A stretch of DNA of 64,000 nucleotides from DASQDN01 sp963825845 (GTDB lineage: Bacteria; Acidobacteriota; Terriglobia; Bryobacterales; Bryobacteraceae), in NCBI GenBank assembly GCA_963825845.1, contig CAWGVL010000040.1, positions 1 to 64,000 on the forward strand. The letters are read 5' to 3'. The translations under genes were made by a program, and so were the position numbers. Numbering within the stretch: position 1 is the stretch's first letter; every line of letters begins with the position of its first letter. The notes beneath the pieces are model-generated. The model searched no databases. It was not told where the DNA came from and was given only the letters and a program-made list of their open reading frames with translations. Shown piece after piece: positions 30,168 through 39,950 of this stretch.

Positions 30168-30959
30168 CTACCATAGCGGCTTCACTCTCGAGGACAGGCG
30201 CGCGGTGATTTCGGCTTCGTCGAACAGAGAGCCTTCGCCGCTCATGAATTCGCAGCCGTACTCCTGGCGGTACATATCTTCACTGAGAGTCTCGCGCTCT
30301 TCGGCGAGGAAGGCGGCGGGAATGCGCGGGCACTCTTCGGCTGCGGCCTTGATGCGGACCCAATCCTTGTCGCCTGACCATTCACGGTAAAAGAAGCCGG
30401 ATTTGCCGTTGGGCGTGCTCATGAGCCAGAGCGATCCGCTGCTGACCGCGAGCATGGGCCGGAGGGCGTGATAGAGATCATCCGACACGCGTGAGGCTTC
30501 GTCGATCATCAGCAGGCTGACGGCGGAGAAGCCGCGGATTGTTCCTTCGCTTTCCGGGAGGCCGATGATGCGCGAGCCGTTGGGCAGTTGGATAGAGCAC
30601 TGGTTTACGCCATCGCCGCGGACACGGATCCCGAGCTGGGCTATGGCCTTTTCCGCCTTTTTGAGAAATTCCGCGCTTTGGCGAAGGCTCGGACTGGCGA
30701 CGAGGATGACGCTGTTCGGGTTGAAGTACGCGTGATGCACGGCTTTGATTGCCGACGTAGTGGACTTACCCCATTGCCGCGAGCAGTTGAGGATGCCTCG
30801 TTTGGCGTCCGCTGCGAGAATTTGCGCCTGCGCGGCGTCGGCTTCGAAGTTCAATTGGTCTTTGGCCCACGCTACCGGGTCTGTGATTTTTATTTGTTCT
30901 TCCGTACCTGTGCCATTGAATCCGGCACGATAGTTCTCCATGCCGATGATCCAGGGCAT
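30168..30959 (-). CDS. Terminase large subunit-like ATPase (orphan)
   Basis: 263 residues with Walker A-like CSRQWGKST (~residues 58-66) and Walker B LLMIDEAS, followed by a coupling-type segment LWLMSTPNGKSGFFY. This is the ATPase half of a phage terminase large subunit, which pumps DNA into heads. The C-terminal RNase-H-like nuclease domain appears short or missing. A strong Shine-Dalgarno (AGGAGGAG) fixes the start at 30959. No portal, capsid or other phage gene is nearby; the only companion is the 31069-31773 gene. It ends 14 bp from the convergent pfk. Confidence 0.85.
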   Translation of the reverse strand: MPWIIGMENYRAGFNGTGTEEQIKITDPVAWAKDQLNFEADAAQAQILAADAKRGILNCSRQWGKSTTSAIKAVHHAYFNPNSVILVASPSLRQSAEFLKKAEKAIAQLGIRVRGDGVNQCSIQLPNGSRIIGLPESEGTIRGFSAVSLLMIDEASRVSDDLYHALRPMLAVSSGSLWLMSTPNGKSGFFYREWSGDKDWVRIKAAAEECPRIPAAFLAEERETLSEDMYRQEYGCEFMSGEGSLFDEAEITARLSSRVKPLW

Positions 30960-31068
30960 GCACTCCTCCTATTTTCAGGAATACACTGCGAATTTATGGA
31001 ATTCGGGCGCCGTTTTTGTAAGTGACTGGCGCCGATTGAGAAGATTTTCTGCTTCGGGCTGTGAATCG

Positions 31069-31773
31069 TTATGCGCACATGGTGAGTTGTCGGTACGCTC
31101 CTTTACAGTCGCGGCCCGGTTGCCCGGGTTGCGGCGAGTGCTCGGGTTCGCTTTGTAATTTCGTGTTGCGCGGGGTGAAGGCTACCACTTTGGGTTCGGC
31201 GGCTGGTTGTTTCTGCTCGGGTTGCGGCTCGGTTTCGGGAGATTCCAGGATAGGCTCGGGGAGCGATTTCGGCTGGCGGTCGAAGCGGTCGCCCTGCAAT
31301 ACCTGCAGTTGTTTGAAGGCAGCGTTGTAGGCCCGGCGGGCGGCGCCTTGATAGCGAAGGAGCTTGCGCATTGCGTCCTCTTCGTTGTCCATATTCAGGA
31401 ACGTGAGGACGTGGCGAGTGTGCGAGTCCAGATAATCGAAAGTCTTTGCGTGGGTCTTTTCCTGTCGCCACATTTCCACTTCGAAGATGGCGGATTCCAT
31501 GGCGCTGATCCGGGCGAGCCGCCACGACGCGGCGATCAGTTGGTTGACGAGATCCCGCTCGACGGCGTTGGCCGGAGCGAACGCGTCGTAGTAGCCATTG
31601 GAGAAGGCCTTGAACTCGCGGATGCTTTCGTTGGAAAGAAGGACAATATGGCCTCCGGCGAGATTGTGCCGGTTCGCGTTCTGGGCGGACTTCGCTTTCC
31701 CCTCGGGGGTCTTCGGGCCTTGCGATTTGGCGCCGTTGGTCTTGGATGCTTCGATTTGTTTATCCGTGCGCAT
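31069..31773 (-). CDS. SxxNGxxSxGPxTxxGK-type hypothetical protein, partner of the terminase-like ATPase
   Basis: 234 residues. The N-terminus has the recurring signature ASKTNGAKSQGPKTPEGKAK followed by NANRHNL; a helical middle (ERDLVNQLIAASWRLARISA) and a disordered, Pro/Glu-rich C-terminus follow. Proteins with this N-terminal signature are frequent in Acidobacteriota and Planctomycetota and have no known function. It lies 109 bp upstream of the terminase-like gene on the same strand, probably as a two-gene unit. Confidence 0.75.
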   Translation of the reverse strand: MRTDKQIEASKTNGAKSQGPKTPEGKAKSAQNANRHNLAGGHIVLLSNESIREFKAFSNGYYDAFAPANAVERDLVNQLIAASWRLARISAMESAIFEVEMWRQEKTHAKTFDYLDSHTRHVLTFLNMDNEEDAMRKLLRYQGAARRAYNAAFKQLQVLQGDRFDRQPKSLPEPILESPETEPQPEQKQPAAEPKVVAFTPRNTKLQSEPEHSPQPGQPGRDCKGAYRQLTMCA

Positions 31774-31934
31774 GATGCGTTACTCCGGTTCGAATTTAGC
31801 ATGCGTGTTTTAGGGTGATTTTGTAAGTGGCTTTGTTTGCAATAAAAGAAGGCTGTGAACGGAAATTCAGACGAGGCCGGTCCAATGTTTTCTCCGAACG
31901 TATACAATGACTAACGCCAACTGGGTCGGATGCC

Positions 31935-34697
31935 ATGATCGGCCAGAAGATCTCACATTACGAAGTAATGGAAGAACTCGGCCGCGGGGGCATGGGAGCG
32001 GTGTACAAGGCGCGGGATATTCTGCTGGACCGCGAGCTGGCCATCAAGATTCTACGCCCCGATATCGCTAACGCCACACGTGAGCGCCGGTTCATTCAAG
32101 AAGCAAAGACGGCATCGTCCCTTAACCACCCGAACATTGTCACGATTTACGAGATTTTCCACGTTGGGGAAGCCGCCTGCATCGCGATGGAGTACATCAG
32201 CGGCGAGACTCTGGAAAAGCATCTGGAGAACGGCCCGCTGGAACTGCGAAAGGGGCTTGGTTGGGCGATAGCGATCGCGGATGCCCTGACGAGAGCACAC
32301 GCGGCAGGCATCGTCCATCGCGATATTAAGCCATCCAACGTGATGATTACCAGCACAGGGCTGGTGAAAATTCTGGACTTCGGGCTGGCGAAGTTGACAG
32401 AGGTTTCGGACGAAACCGCCGACCGCGAGCGGCTGACCATGGACGGCAGGGTTGTGGGGACGCCCCCGTATCTGTCGCCGGAGCAGGCCAAATCGGAAAA
32501 AGTAGACGCGCGATCCGACATCTTCTCTTTAGGCGCCGTGATGTTCGAGATGTTCACGGGCCACCGGCCATTTGAGAGAGAAAGCAATGTGGAGATGCTT
32601 GCGGCTGTGGTCCAGGATCGACCAAGCAGGCCGCGCTCTCTTGTGGACCGCATTCCTGCTTCCCTCGAGAAAATCATTCTTCGGTGCCTGGAGAAGAAGC
32701 CCGATCGCCGTTTCCAACGGATGGAAGACGTGACAGCAGCACTGGAAGCGATCCGTCAATCCGACACTCTGACGAGCTTGCTGGCAGCGCAGGGCCGCGA
32801 GTCGCGCTGGCGGTCGTGGAAACTGTGGGCTCCGGCCGGCATGATCGGCGCGGCGCTGCTTACGACGGCAGTCTGGTGGACTCAGAGCCGGGCAGCCAGT
32901 GTGAGGGGCACGCCCCATCAGACGCGAATCACTTACGACGAAGGCTTTACCACCGATCCCGCGGTGAGCCCCGACGGCAAGTTCCTTGCGTATGCGTCCG
33001 ATCGCGGCGGCGAGGTCCTGGACATCTGGATTCAGCCTATATCCGGAGGTGAGCCGACGAGGCTGACAAATCATCCCGCCGACGATCGCGAGCCCGCGTT
33101 TTCCCCCGATGGTTCCACCATCGCCTTTCGGTCGGAGCGGGAAGGGGGAGGCATTTACGTGACGTCGATCCTAGGAGGGCAGGAACGGCTCCTCGTGAGA
33201 AGAGGACGGCGGCCGCGGTTCTCTCCGGATGGCAAATGGCTGGCGTATTGGGTTGGTTTCAGCACAGGCGACCCCACGTCTCCCGGGTCAAACAAGATTT
33301 TCATCGTGCCATCGGGCGGAGGCACGCCCAGGCAGTTGGTTCCGCATTTCGAGTCGGCTCTGTACCCGGTGTGGTCGCCCGACGGAAAACGGGTGCTCTT
33401 CCTGGGAGCCGACAGCGCTGCCAATACGCGGTCCACGGGAGCACTGACGGGAACCAATCGTCCGGTGAATCGGATGGACTGGTGGATCGCGACGCTGGAT
33501 GACAATCCTCCCGTTAAAACGGGGGTGCATGCCGATGTTCTGAAACAGGGCCTCTCGGTCTGGGCCAGTTCCGGCGCGGGTATCACACCGGAGGCATGGG
33601 TAGGTCCAGAGAACCGCGTGATCTTCTCCGCTTCGTTCGGCAATGCAGATACGTTCCGAGATGCCGTCAACGTGTGGAGTATTCCCTTATCGCGCCGCTG
33701 GCACGCAGCGGGACCGGCACTGCAAATGACATCAGGCAGCGCTTTTGAGTCCCATCCGGCTGTCACAGCCTCGGGAGACGTCTACTTCTGCAGCGCCGAA
33801 ACGAGAACAGGAATCTGGCGCCTGCCGCTGAGCGCGAAAGACAGCAAGGCGACGGGCGAACTCAGCCGATTGACGAAAGGGAGCGCCTTTCACGGCCAGC
33901 CTTCCGTGGCTCCCGATGGCAGCAGAGTCGCGTATTATTCGACGAAATCCGGAAACATGGACCTCTGGGCTCTGGATCTGAAGAGCGGGACGGAGTCTCA
34001 GCTTACGTCGACACCGGTGGGTGAGTTTGCTCCTCAGATGTCCGCGGACGGATCCACTGTTTATTACTCGATCTATGGTAAGCGGGAGGCCTATTCGGTT
34101 CCGGCGAAAGGGGGAGAATCGACGAAGATCTGTGAAGACTGCGGAACGTGGGACGTTTCCCACGATGGCAGGAAGGTCCTTTACTGGTTCTCGACGGCGA
34201 AGCCGATTGTGTCCATCGGATTGCTGCAGTTGCCGGCGAAGGAGAAGGTGGAACTCATTCAACATGCGGAGTACAGCCTGTATCAGCCGCACTTTTCCCC
34301 AGATGACCGCTGGATCGCGTTCCTGGCGAAGACCGGGCAGGACCGTAGCCGGGTGTATGTCGTGCCGTTCAAAGGCGCGAGCCGGCATGTGTTGGGGGAT
34401 TGGATTCCAGTGACGGATGGAGACAATCTGGATGATAAGCCGCGGTGGTCGCCGGATGGGAATCTCCTCTACTTCACTTCTGAGCGGGATGGCTTCCGGT
34501 GTATCTGGGCGCAGCGGCTCGATGCGGTTTCGAAGCGTCCTGTGGGTGCGCCGTTTGGGGTGTACCACTTCCATACTTCGCGACGCTCGTTGATGAATGT
34601 GGGGTTGGGGCCGCTGGAGATTTCCGTGGCTCGGAATGCCCTGGTGTTTAATTTGGGTGAAATTACGGGGAATATCTGGCGGGTTTCGTCGCGGTAG
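31935..34697 (+). CDS. Ser/Thr protein kinase with TolB/WD40-like propeller
   Basis: 920 residues. The Hanks-type kinase domain (~8-275) has the glycine loop GRGGMG, the catalytic loop HRDIKPSN, DFGLA and GTPPYLSPEQ. One membrane helix follows (~291-312, APAGMIGAALLTTAVWW). Then a large extracytoplasmic beta-propeller (~335-920) with repeated segments such as DPAVSPDGKFLAYASDRGG and FSPDGSTIAFRSEREG. This architecture, common in Acidobacteriota, places a sensory propeller outside the membrane and the kinase inside. The frame is intact. It stands alone in transcription. Confidence 0.93.
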   Translation: MIGQKISHYEVMEELGRGGMGAVYKARDILLDRELAIKILRPDIANATRERRFIQEAKTASSLNHPNIVTIYEIFHVGEAACIAMEYISGETLEKHLENGPLELRKGLGWAIAIADALTRAHAAGIVHRDIKPSNVMITSTGLVKILDFGLAKLTEVSDETADRERLTMDGRVVGTPPYLSPEQAKSEKVDARSDIFSLGAVMFEMFTGHRPFERESNVEMLAAVVQDRPSRPRSLVDRIPASLEKIILRCLEKKPDRRFQRMEDVTAALEAIRQSDTLTSLLAAQGRESRWRSWKLWAPAGMIGAALLTTAVWWTQSRAASVRGTPHQTRITYDEGFTTDPAVSPDGKFLAYASDRGGEVLDIWIQPISGGEPTRLTNHPADDREPAFSPDGSTIAFRSEREGGGIYVTSILGGQERLLVRRGRRPRFSPDGKWLAYWVGFSTGDPTSPGSNKIFIVPSGGGTPRQLVPHFESALYPVWSPDGKRVLFLGADSAANTRSTGALTGTNRPVNRMDWWIATLDDNPPVKTGVHADVLKQGLSVWASSGAGITPEAWVGPENRVIFSASFGNADTFRDAVNVWSIPLSRRWHAAGPALQMTSGSAFESHPAVTASGDVYFCSAETRTGIWRLPLSAKDSKATGELSRLTKGSAFHGQPSVAPDGSRVAYYSTKSGNMDLWALDLKSGTESQLTSTPVGEFAPQMSADGSTVYYSIYGKREAYSVPAKGGESTKICEDCGTWDVSHDGRKVLYWFSTAKPIVSIGLLQLPAKEKVELIQHAEYSLYQPHFSPDDRWIAFLAKTGQDRSRVYVVPFKGASRHVLGDWIPVTDGDNLDDKPRWSPDGNLLYFTSERDGFRCIWAQRLDAVSKRPVGAPFGVYHFHTSRRSLMNVGLGPLEISVARNALVFNLGEITGNIWRVSSR

Positions 34698-34930
34698 TCA
34701 TATCGCAGGCTGAGCTGTGCTTGGGGTAGCGTTCTCGGCGTGATCGTTTGCATTGCCGATCTTGCACTCGAGACTTTGAAGTCAGCATCCGCTCCTTGCG
34801 TGACAAAGCGTCAAAGCGATCCAGAAGCCTGCGGCGTTTGAACGAAACCGCTAAAGCGGCAGACGCGTTGCGTGCGGTCTTTTAATCGACTTGCTTCGCG
34901 GTAGTGTGGTCACAGAGAAGGAGGCCCTCT

Positions 34931-35819
34931 GTGACCCAGTTACGCCAGATGGTGCTGGACGAACTCCGGCGCCGTAATTACGCCGAAATCACGATCAAGA
35001 ATTACCTGCGAATCATCGATGACTTCGCCGGTTATTTCGGACAGCCGATCGAGAAGCTCGGACCCAATCACATTCGCGCTTACCAGGCACATCTCTTCCG
35101 GAACCGGAAACTCTCTTCCAAAACAGTTCGCCAGCATGTAGCAGCGCTCCGATTCGTATATGTGAAGACGCTGAAACGCCCGTACATGTTGGATTACATC
35201 CCATTTCCAAGGGAAGAGCGAAGGTTGCCGTCGTCCTGAGCCAGGAGGAGGTCACGGGCTGATCGAAGCATCCAGTTCGCTGATGCATCGGGCCATGCTG
35301 ATGACGCTGTATGCAGCCGGCGTGAGGCGAACCGAAGCGGCAAATCTAAAGGTCGCGGATATCGACAGCAAGCGGATAGCAATCCATGTTCGCCAGGGTA
35401 AGGGCAGGCGTGATCGCGACATTCCTTTGAGTCCAAAGCTGCTGGATGTCCTCCGAGAGTACTGGCGGTGGATGCAACCGAAGACGTACCTGTTTCCGGG
35501 TACTAGAAACGGTGGCGTGCCGATGCCCCGTCTCACCCAAGATGATGTGGGCAGCCTGCCGGGAGGCAGCGATCCGCGCTGGACTCGATCCGAAGATCTC
35601 TCCCCATTGCCTGCGGCACAGTTATGCGACGCACTTGCTCGAAGCAGGTACGGATCTCTACACGATCCAGAAGTTGCTGGGCCATGCTGACCTGAGGCAA
35701 CGCTCGTGTACCTCCATCTTTCGCGCATTCATTTGCATTCGGCAGCGAGCCCGCTGGATGCGCTGGAGATCGCCGATGCCAGTCTGGTTCGAAGATCGCG
35801 AAGGCTGATGCCGAAATGA
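34931..35819 (+). CDS. Tyrosine recombinase/integrase of the IS91-type element (frameshifted)
   Basis: The GTG start is set by an AAGGAGG sequence 6 nt upstream. The N-terminal SAM-like domain (LRRRNYAEITIKNYLRIIDD) is followed by the catalytic domain: Arg in YAAGVRRTEAANL, the box SPHCLRHSYATHLLEAGTDL, and LLGHADL. The nucleophile tyrosine (TLVYLHLS) is recovered only after a frame change near 35700. Shifts near 35240, 35520 and 35700 break it, so it is either error-damaged or dead. It ends with an ATGA overlap on the transposase. Confidence 0.85.
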
Positions 35820-36994
35820 ATCGACCAGCTATCGAGCTGGCCGATATCGTTCGCGCAATAGGGGACGATTTTATTGACCGTCACCGCTCATCGCTGACAT
35901 GGCCGCAACTGAAGGTGCTGCTCGCGATTCGGCGCTGCCGCACCGCAGCTTTAGGCGGTCATCTCGACGGTTGCTCCCAATGCGGTCATCAGGCCATCTC
36001 TTATAACTCATGCCGCAACCGACATTGTCCACGGTGTCAGACCAGCGCCCGCGACAGGTGGCTCGCAGAACGAACAAAGGAGCTTTTGCCCGTTCCGTAT
36101 TCGCATGTTGTCTTCACGATCCCTCATCAGCTTGCTGCGGTCGCTCAGCAGAACAAACGCGTCCTTTACGATCTGCTGCTCCGTACCAGCGCGGCGACGC
36201 TACTGGAGATTGCGGCAGACCCGCGCCATCTCGGGGCCAAGATCGGCTTCCTGAGCGTTCTCCATACATGGGGACAAAACTTAAAGCATCATCCTCATGC
36301 TCACTGTGTCGTTCCAGCGGGAGGGCTCGCTTTCGATGAGTCCTCCTGGATTCGTCCACGTGACGGCTTCTTTCTTCCTGTGAAGGTGCTCAGCAAAGTG
36401 TTTCGGGGCAAGTTTGTCGCCGGACTGCGACGAGCATTCGGCTCGGGAAAACTATCCTTCCACGGCGATCTCAAGGGACTCTCCAACCATCGATTGTTTC
36501 GTGCATTCGTCCGGTCTCTTTACCGAACCGACTGGGTGGTGTACTCCAAAAAACCGTTCCGTGGGCCAGAGCACGTGCTGCAATACCTTGCACGCTACAC
36601 GCACCGGGTCGCCATCTCAAGCCATCGTCTACTGGCCTTCAACAATGGTCGCGTTACCTTTCGATGGAAAGACTACGCCCACCGTAATAAGCAGAAGACA
36701 ATGACGCTCAACGGCGACGAATTCTTGCGTCGGTTCCTGATTCATGTGCTGCCGCGCGGGTTCGTGCGCATCCGGTTCTTTGGCTTTCTTTCGCGGCGAA
36801 CGCGTGCTTGCCTGTTGCCGATCTGCCGGACACTGGTCGGCGCCATCCCGCATGAAAGGGCCGAGCCGGCACCCGGCGTTTCGCGCTTATTCACCTGTCC
36901 TTACTGTGGTGGCGCAATGACGATCATCCGGTCGTTCACCCTGCCGAGATTGCGCTTATGCGGAAGTCGGCCAGGGTTGAATGATTCTTCGTAA
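35816..36994 (+). CDS. IS91-family transposase
   Basis: 392 residues. An N-terminal zinc finger (CSQCG with CRNRHCPRCQ), then the HUH rolling-circle nuclease motif HPHAHCVVPAGG and a tyrosine-containing LQYLARYTHRVAIS segment. A second C-x2-C (CPYCGG) near the end marks the C-terminal region. The last ~15 residues may be shifted. Nicks and transfers single-stranded DNA at the element ends. Confidence 0.92.
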   Translation: MNRPAIELADIVRAIGDDFIDRHRSSLTWPQLKVLLAIRRCRTAALGGHLDGCSQCGHQAISYNSCRNRHCPRCQTSARDRWLAERTKELLPVPYSHVVFTIPHQLAAVAQQNKRVLYDLLLRTSAATLLEIAADPRHLGAKIGFLSVLHTWGQNLKHHPHAHCVVPAGGLAFDESSWIRPRDGFFLPVKVLSKVFRGKFVAGLRRAFGSGKLSFHGDLKGLSNHRLFRAFVRSLYRTDWVVYSKKPFRGPEHVLQYLARYTHRVAISSHRLLAFNNGRVTFRWKDYAHRNKQKTMTLNGDEFLRRFLIHVLPRGFVRIRFFGFLSRRTRACLLPICRTLVGAIPHERAEPAPGVSRLFTCPYCGGAMTIIRSFTLPRLRLCGSRPGLNDSS

Positions 36995-37461
36995 CCCGGA
37001 CTCGAACGCGACGACTTGCAGATCGCCAGCAGTGTTCTCGCTACACGTGTGTCAGTGGACACCTGCGAGCTTGCTCAGCCCCTCTCAAACGTTGAAAATC
37101 GAGTGCGTGTTCGACCCATCGCACCTCTTTTGCGAGCCCGTAGTCCGCCGACTCCGATGCTCGGCATCGGACTGCTCAGAAGTTAATTCGCAGGAAGGGC
37201 CTTAAAACTCCATAACCGCGGCAGCACCGTAAGCGGCTTCCTTCAAACGGTCCTATCGAAAGCGCCAGATCAGCTGGGCCGCATGAACGGCCGTCTCCTG
37301 TGGCGCTTCCGATAAGAATCTACCGTTTATCGGGACTAATCGGCGAATCCCCGTAGCGTCGTACTTTCACATCAACGTGGCGATTATACGACCAAGTGCT
37401 TGCTCGGTAGTACATCGAACTGCCTTATGCAGCACACTGCAAGCGCCTGCCACAGTCGGGA
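36995..37461. other. Spacer after the IS91 transposase, with one hairpin
   Basis: No gene was recognised. An imperfect inverted repeat has arms TATCGAAAGCGCCAG (from 37254) and CTGTGGCGCTTCCGATA (to 37314). It is a candidate element end or the terminator of the transposase. Confidence 0.5.
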
Positions 37462-38668
37462 TCAGGCCTCGAAATATGACTCATCAATCAGACCATCCTT
37501 CACTTGCTTGTCAACTGCCTGAATGGTTCGCGTGACCAGAGCGATCACTGCATCTAAGTCAGCAAGGGATGTCTCGACTACCTTTCCTGAAGTATCCTTG
37601 CCGTTGCGATGGACGATATCGTGTCGCCTTTGGACGGCGCGGTACAAATCCCGCAAATCCGTCTTTGGAAAGTTCATCGCAAAGACTTTCTCATACACCG
37701 CGACCGTGGTAGCGATATTGTGGAAGCTCAATTCATCAAGCGCCGCACCCGTCTTGTTTTTTATTTCGTCCAGGATATCAAACACATGTGCAATCGGTCG
37801 CTTAGTATCTACGAACGGGCGATGGAACTCAACAAATCGCCTCAGCAACGCCTGCCGGTTAGAACATTCTTTTTGACAGTGTCGGCTAGGTAGGTCTCCA
37901 TTGCAGTGATGGCGTTTGCATATAGCAGCCTGGTCAAGATTGCATTTCCGGGGAGCGAGTTCCGCAGGCTCTTAATCTCAGATAGCGCAACTTCAAAGAC
38001 CTGATAAAAATTGGTGAAATCCTGATTGTATTCGAGAATGTCAGCAAATTCCTCGGTCCACCCTTCAGCGACTAAGCTTGTTACGTCTAGACACATGAGC
38101 ATCAGCTGGCACTACCTCCAAGACTGCGATTGCGAAACTCTCGAACGTAGTGCAGGGGAAACAGAGATCGAACTTCATCACCTCATCGTCGTGCTCAATA
38201 TAAGGAAACGCGAAGATCAGCATATCCGTGAGCAGGTCGCCCTTAATGGTCGGCTCTCCCAATGAATTCTCGTCAGCCCTCGAATCATGGTCTGCTTTAA
38301 CTTTTCCAGCCACTTATCCAGCGATGTGCCCTTCAGGATATGGACGTGGTGAATAAATTCGCTGTGCCCTTCAGCTCGTTCAACTCTTTGCGCGATGGCC
38401 GCCGCGAACTCTCGCTCGAGCGTCCCGCGATTGAATCCCGCCAATTCCAGGCGTCTCCTTAAACTGGTGCGGTTATTTCGTAAACGTACTCCTCAACTTC
38501 CTGATCTGCTTCGCCTGGCTCCGGCGCCAGCCAGATCAGACGGTTGCGCTTCGCCAGCGTCGTTTTCATGACCTTTCGATCCGACTTCTTGAAAAACCAC
38601 TGCGAGAAGTGATTCTTGCTGCTATCAATGGGATAGCCGTCGATTGTGATGTATGCGTAGGACCCCAT
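37462..38668 (-). CDS. HEPN/Toprim-associated protein with C-terminal HEPN domain (frameshifted)
   Basis: The start MGSYAYITIDGYPIDSSKNH with WFFKKSDR matches the HEPN/Toprim-associated N-terminal domain. The later LDVTSLVAEGWTEE is also typical of it. The C-terminus is helical and has RRHDIVHRNG, an R-x4-H type HEPN motif used for RNA cleavage in toxins. Reading across frame changes near 38465, 38290, 38095 and 37850 gives about 400 codons. Alternatively the C-terminal part from ATG 38102 is a separate gene; a GGAGG lies 12 nt before it. I infer a defence or abortive-infection role. Confidence 0.65.
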
Positions 38669-38949
38669 GCGACTCCGGGTGATTTATCGTATCGCGTCGG
38701 CTTCATGACGTTGGTATAAGAAGCACTTCACGCGAGTGCATTTCAACACGCTGGCAAAGGCGTAGGGTGCTGCCCCTAATGGGGATCGAGATGGAGTCCA
38801 CTGAGGAAAGATGCCCGCAAGAGCGTGTTCTTACCGCCAGCCCGACGAAGAGTTCGTCGTCCGCACTTGAATATGAATTCGAGAACCGCGTCAGTGCTTT
38901 CGATGGAAGATCCGTGCCGGCGTTCTATTTGAGCATTGAGAACGTTGGA
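38669..38949. other. Spacer between the HEPN/Toprim and nuclease-like genes
   Basis: No convincing gene. A 65-codon plus-strand frame at 38767-38964 has no recognisable motif and no good ribosome site. Confidence 0.4.
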
Positions 38950-39483
38950 TCAGATTCCTTGTGATCGGAGGCGTTCCGCCAAAGCACGCTGCATCACTAC
39001 GCTGGTCGTGCCATCTTTAAATTGAATAGAGAAGCATACCGTCTGAGGCGCAATCGCCATTGGACAGAGGTCCGCGTATGTTCTTAACGAGCCGACGTTG
39101 AGAAAAAATAATTAGACGATATCGAAGCGCCTTCTGAAACTTTCTGAGGCTCTCGAAGTCGTCAGCTGCCTCCTTCAGCGTGGCGGTACCTTTCATTTCG
39201 ACAGCTACGAAGTTCCCCACGTTTCGGCTCGCGGTCGTGTTTCGTTCAAAAGGGATATGCAGGATGAGATCCGGCCGAATGGTGTTCCCATGGGCCGGAA
39301 TCGTCTTCTGATACTCTTGCTGAATATCGGGTCACCGGGAATTCCGAGGCCTTGGAGGCGGAACCTAATCTCAGCTAGCAGCTCGCCTTGGAAGCCGCGC
39401 TCGTCAGTGAAAAGAAGCGGCTCCTTTATCGATGCGAGGCCTCGCGGAAAACATTTAGGGAACTGTTCTAGATTTCCCTGCAC
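38950..39483 (-). CDS. PD-(D/E)XK-like nuclease (frameshifted)
   Basis: Reading across two indels gives ~178 codons. The core TIRPDLILHIPF, then about 13 residues, then NFVAVEMKGTATLKEAADDF has the D...ExK arrangement of restriction-type nucleases. It continues LRKFQKALRYRLIIFLNVGS to the stop at 38950. Frameshifts lie near 39318 and in an A6 run near 39107. The same frame stays open upstream to ~39660 without a normal start codon, so the true start may lie farther up behind another indel. Its position beside a HEPN-type gene fits a defence role. Confidence 0.6.
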
Positions 39484-39950
39484 ACGTTTAGAATTATAGG
39501 CATATGGGTTACGATACCGCCCGTATCCTGCGCCCCAAAATGCTTCCGTGCCAGCACCGTTATCAAAGGTCCAACCGTGACGTGAAGGAATTCGCGAAAT
39601 CAGGACTGATAAGTCGAGATCTCGGCGACGAATATAGGCGCTCGGTCGTTTAGCTCTCCTGCACCATCTCGGCGAGTTTTGTGAGGTCGAGCGCGTCCCG
39701 ACGGTCTCGTCTGCCGCCTAGCCGAATCTACACGCTTAAAGGCTTCGACCAATCCACATTTTGTTTCGACCGACTGATGCAGCGATTCCAGCGCGCCGCA
39801 ACGGCAGTGGTTGGGATGGTCGGCCATCCGGAGACGACTCCAGAACATAGCGGCAGCGTTCCTTCCCACAGCTGATGCCAACGGGTGCTTAGGTGCGCCG
39901 CTGTGAACGAATAGAATACCTTTATGGGCCCGCGCAAGCACCACTTGTCG

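Larger units (their letters stand above)
34931..37315 (+). mobile_element. IS91-type element with tyrosine recombinase plus HUH transposase
   Basis: An overlapping pair of a tyrosine recombinase and an IS91-family transposase, followed by a spacer with an imperfect hairpin at 37254-37314 that may mark the 3' (origin) end. IS91 elements move by rolling circle without terminal inverted repeats, so exact ends cannot be set from sequence alone; the coordinates given are the gene start and the hairpin end. Confidence 0.7.

Noticed and set aside
28798..30174. 458-codon ORF on the minus strand opposite phosphofructokinase
   Set aside because: It is a shadow of a clearly conserved plus-strand gene in high-GC DNA; its translation has no domain and unusual composition.
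30168..31773. Prophage remnant
   Set aside because: Only a terminase-like ATPase is present, with no portal, capsid, tail, lysis or integrase gene within 3 kb.
38767..38964. 65-codon plus-strand ORF between the two defence-like genes
   Set aside because: It has no motif and no ribosome-binding site, and it overlaps the end of the nuclease-like gene.
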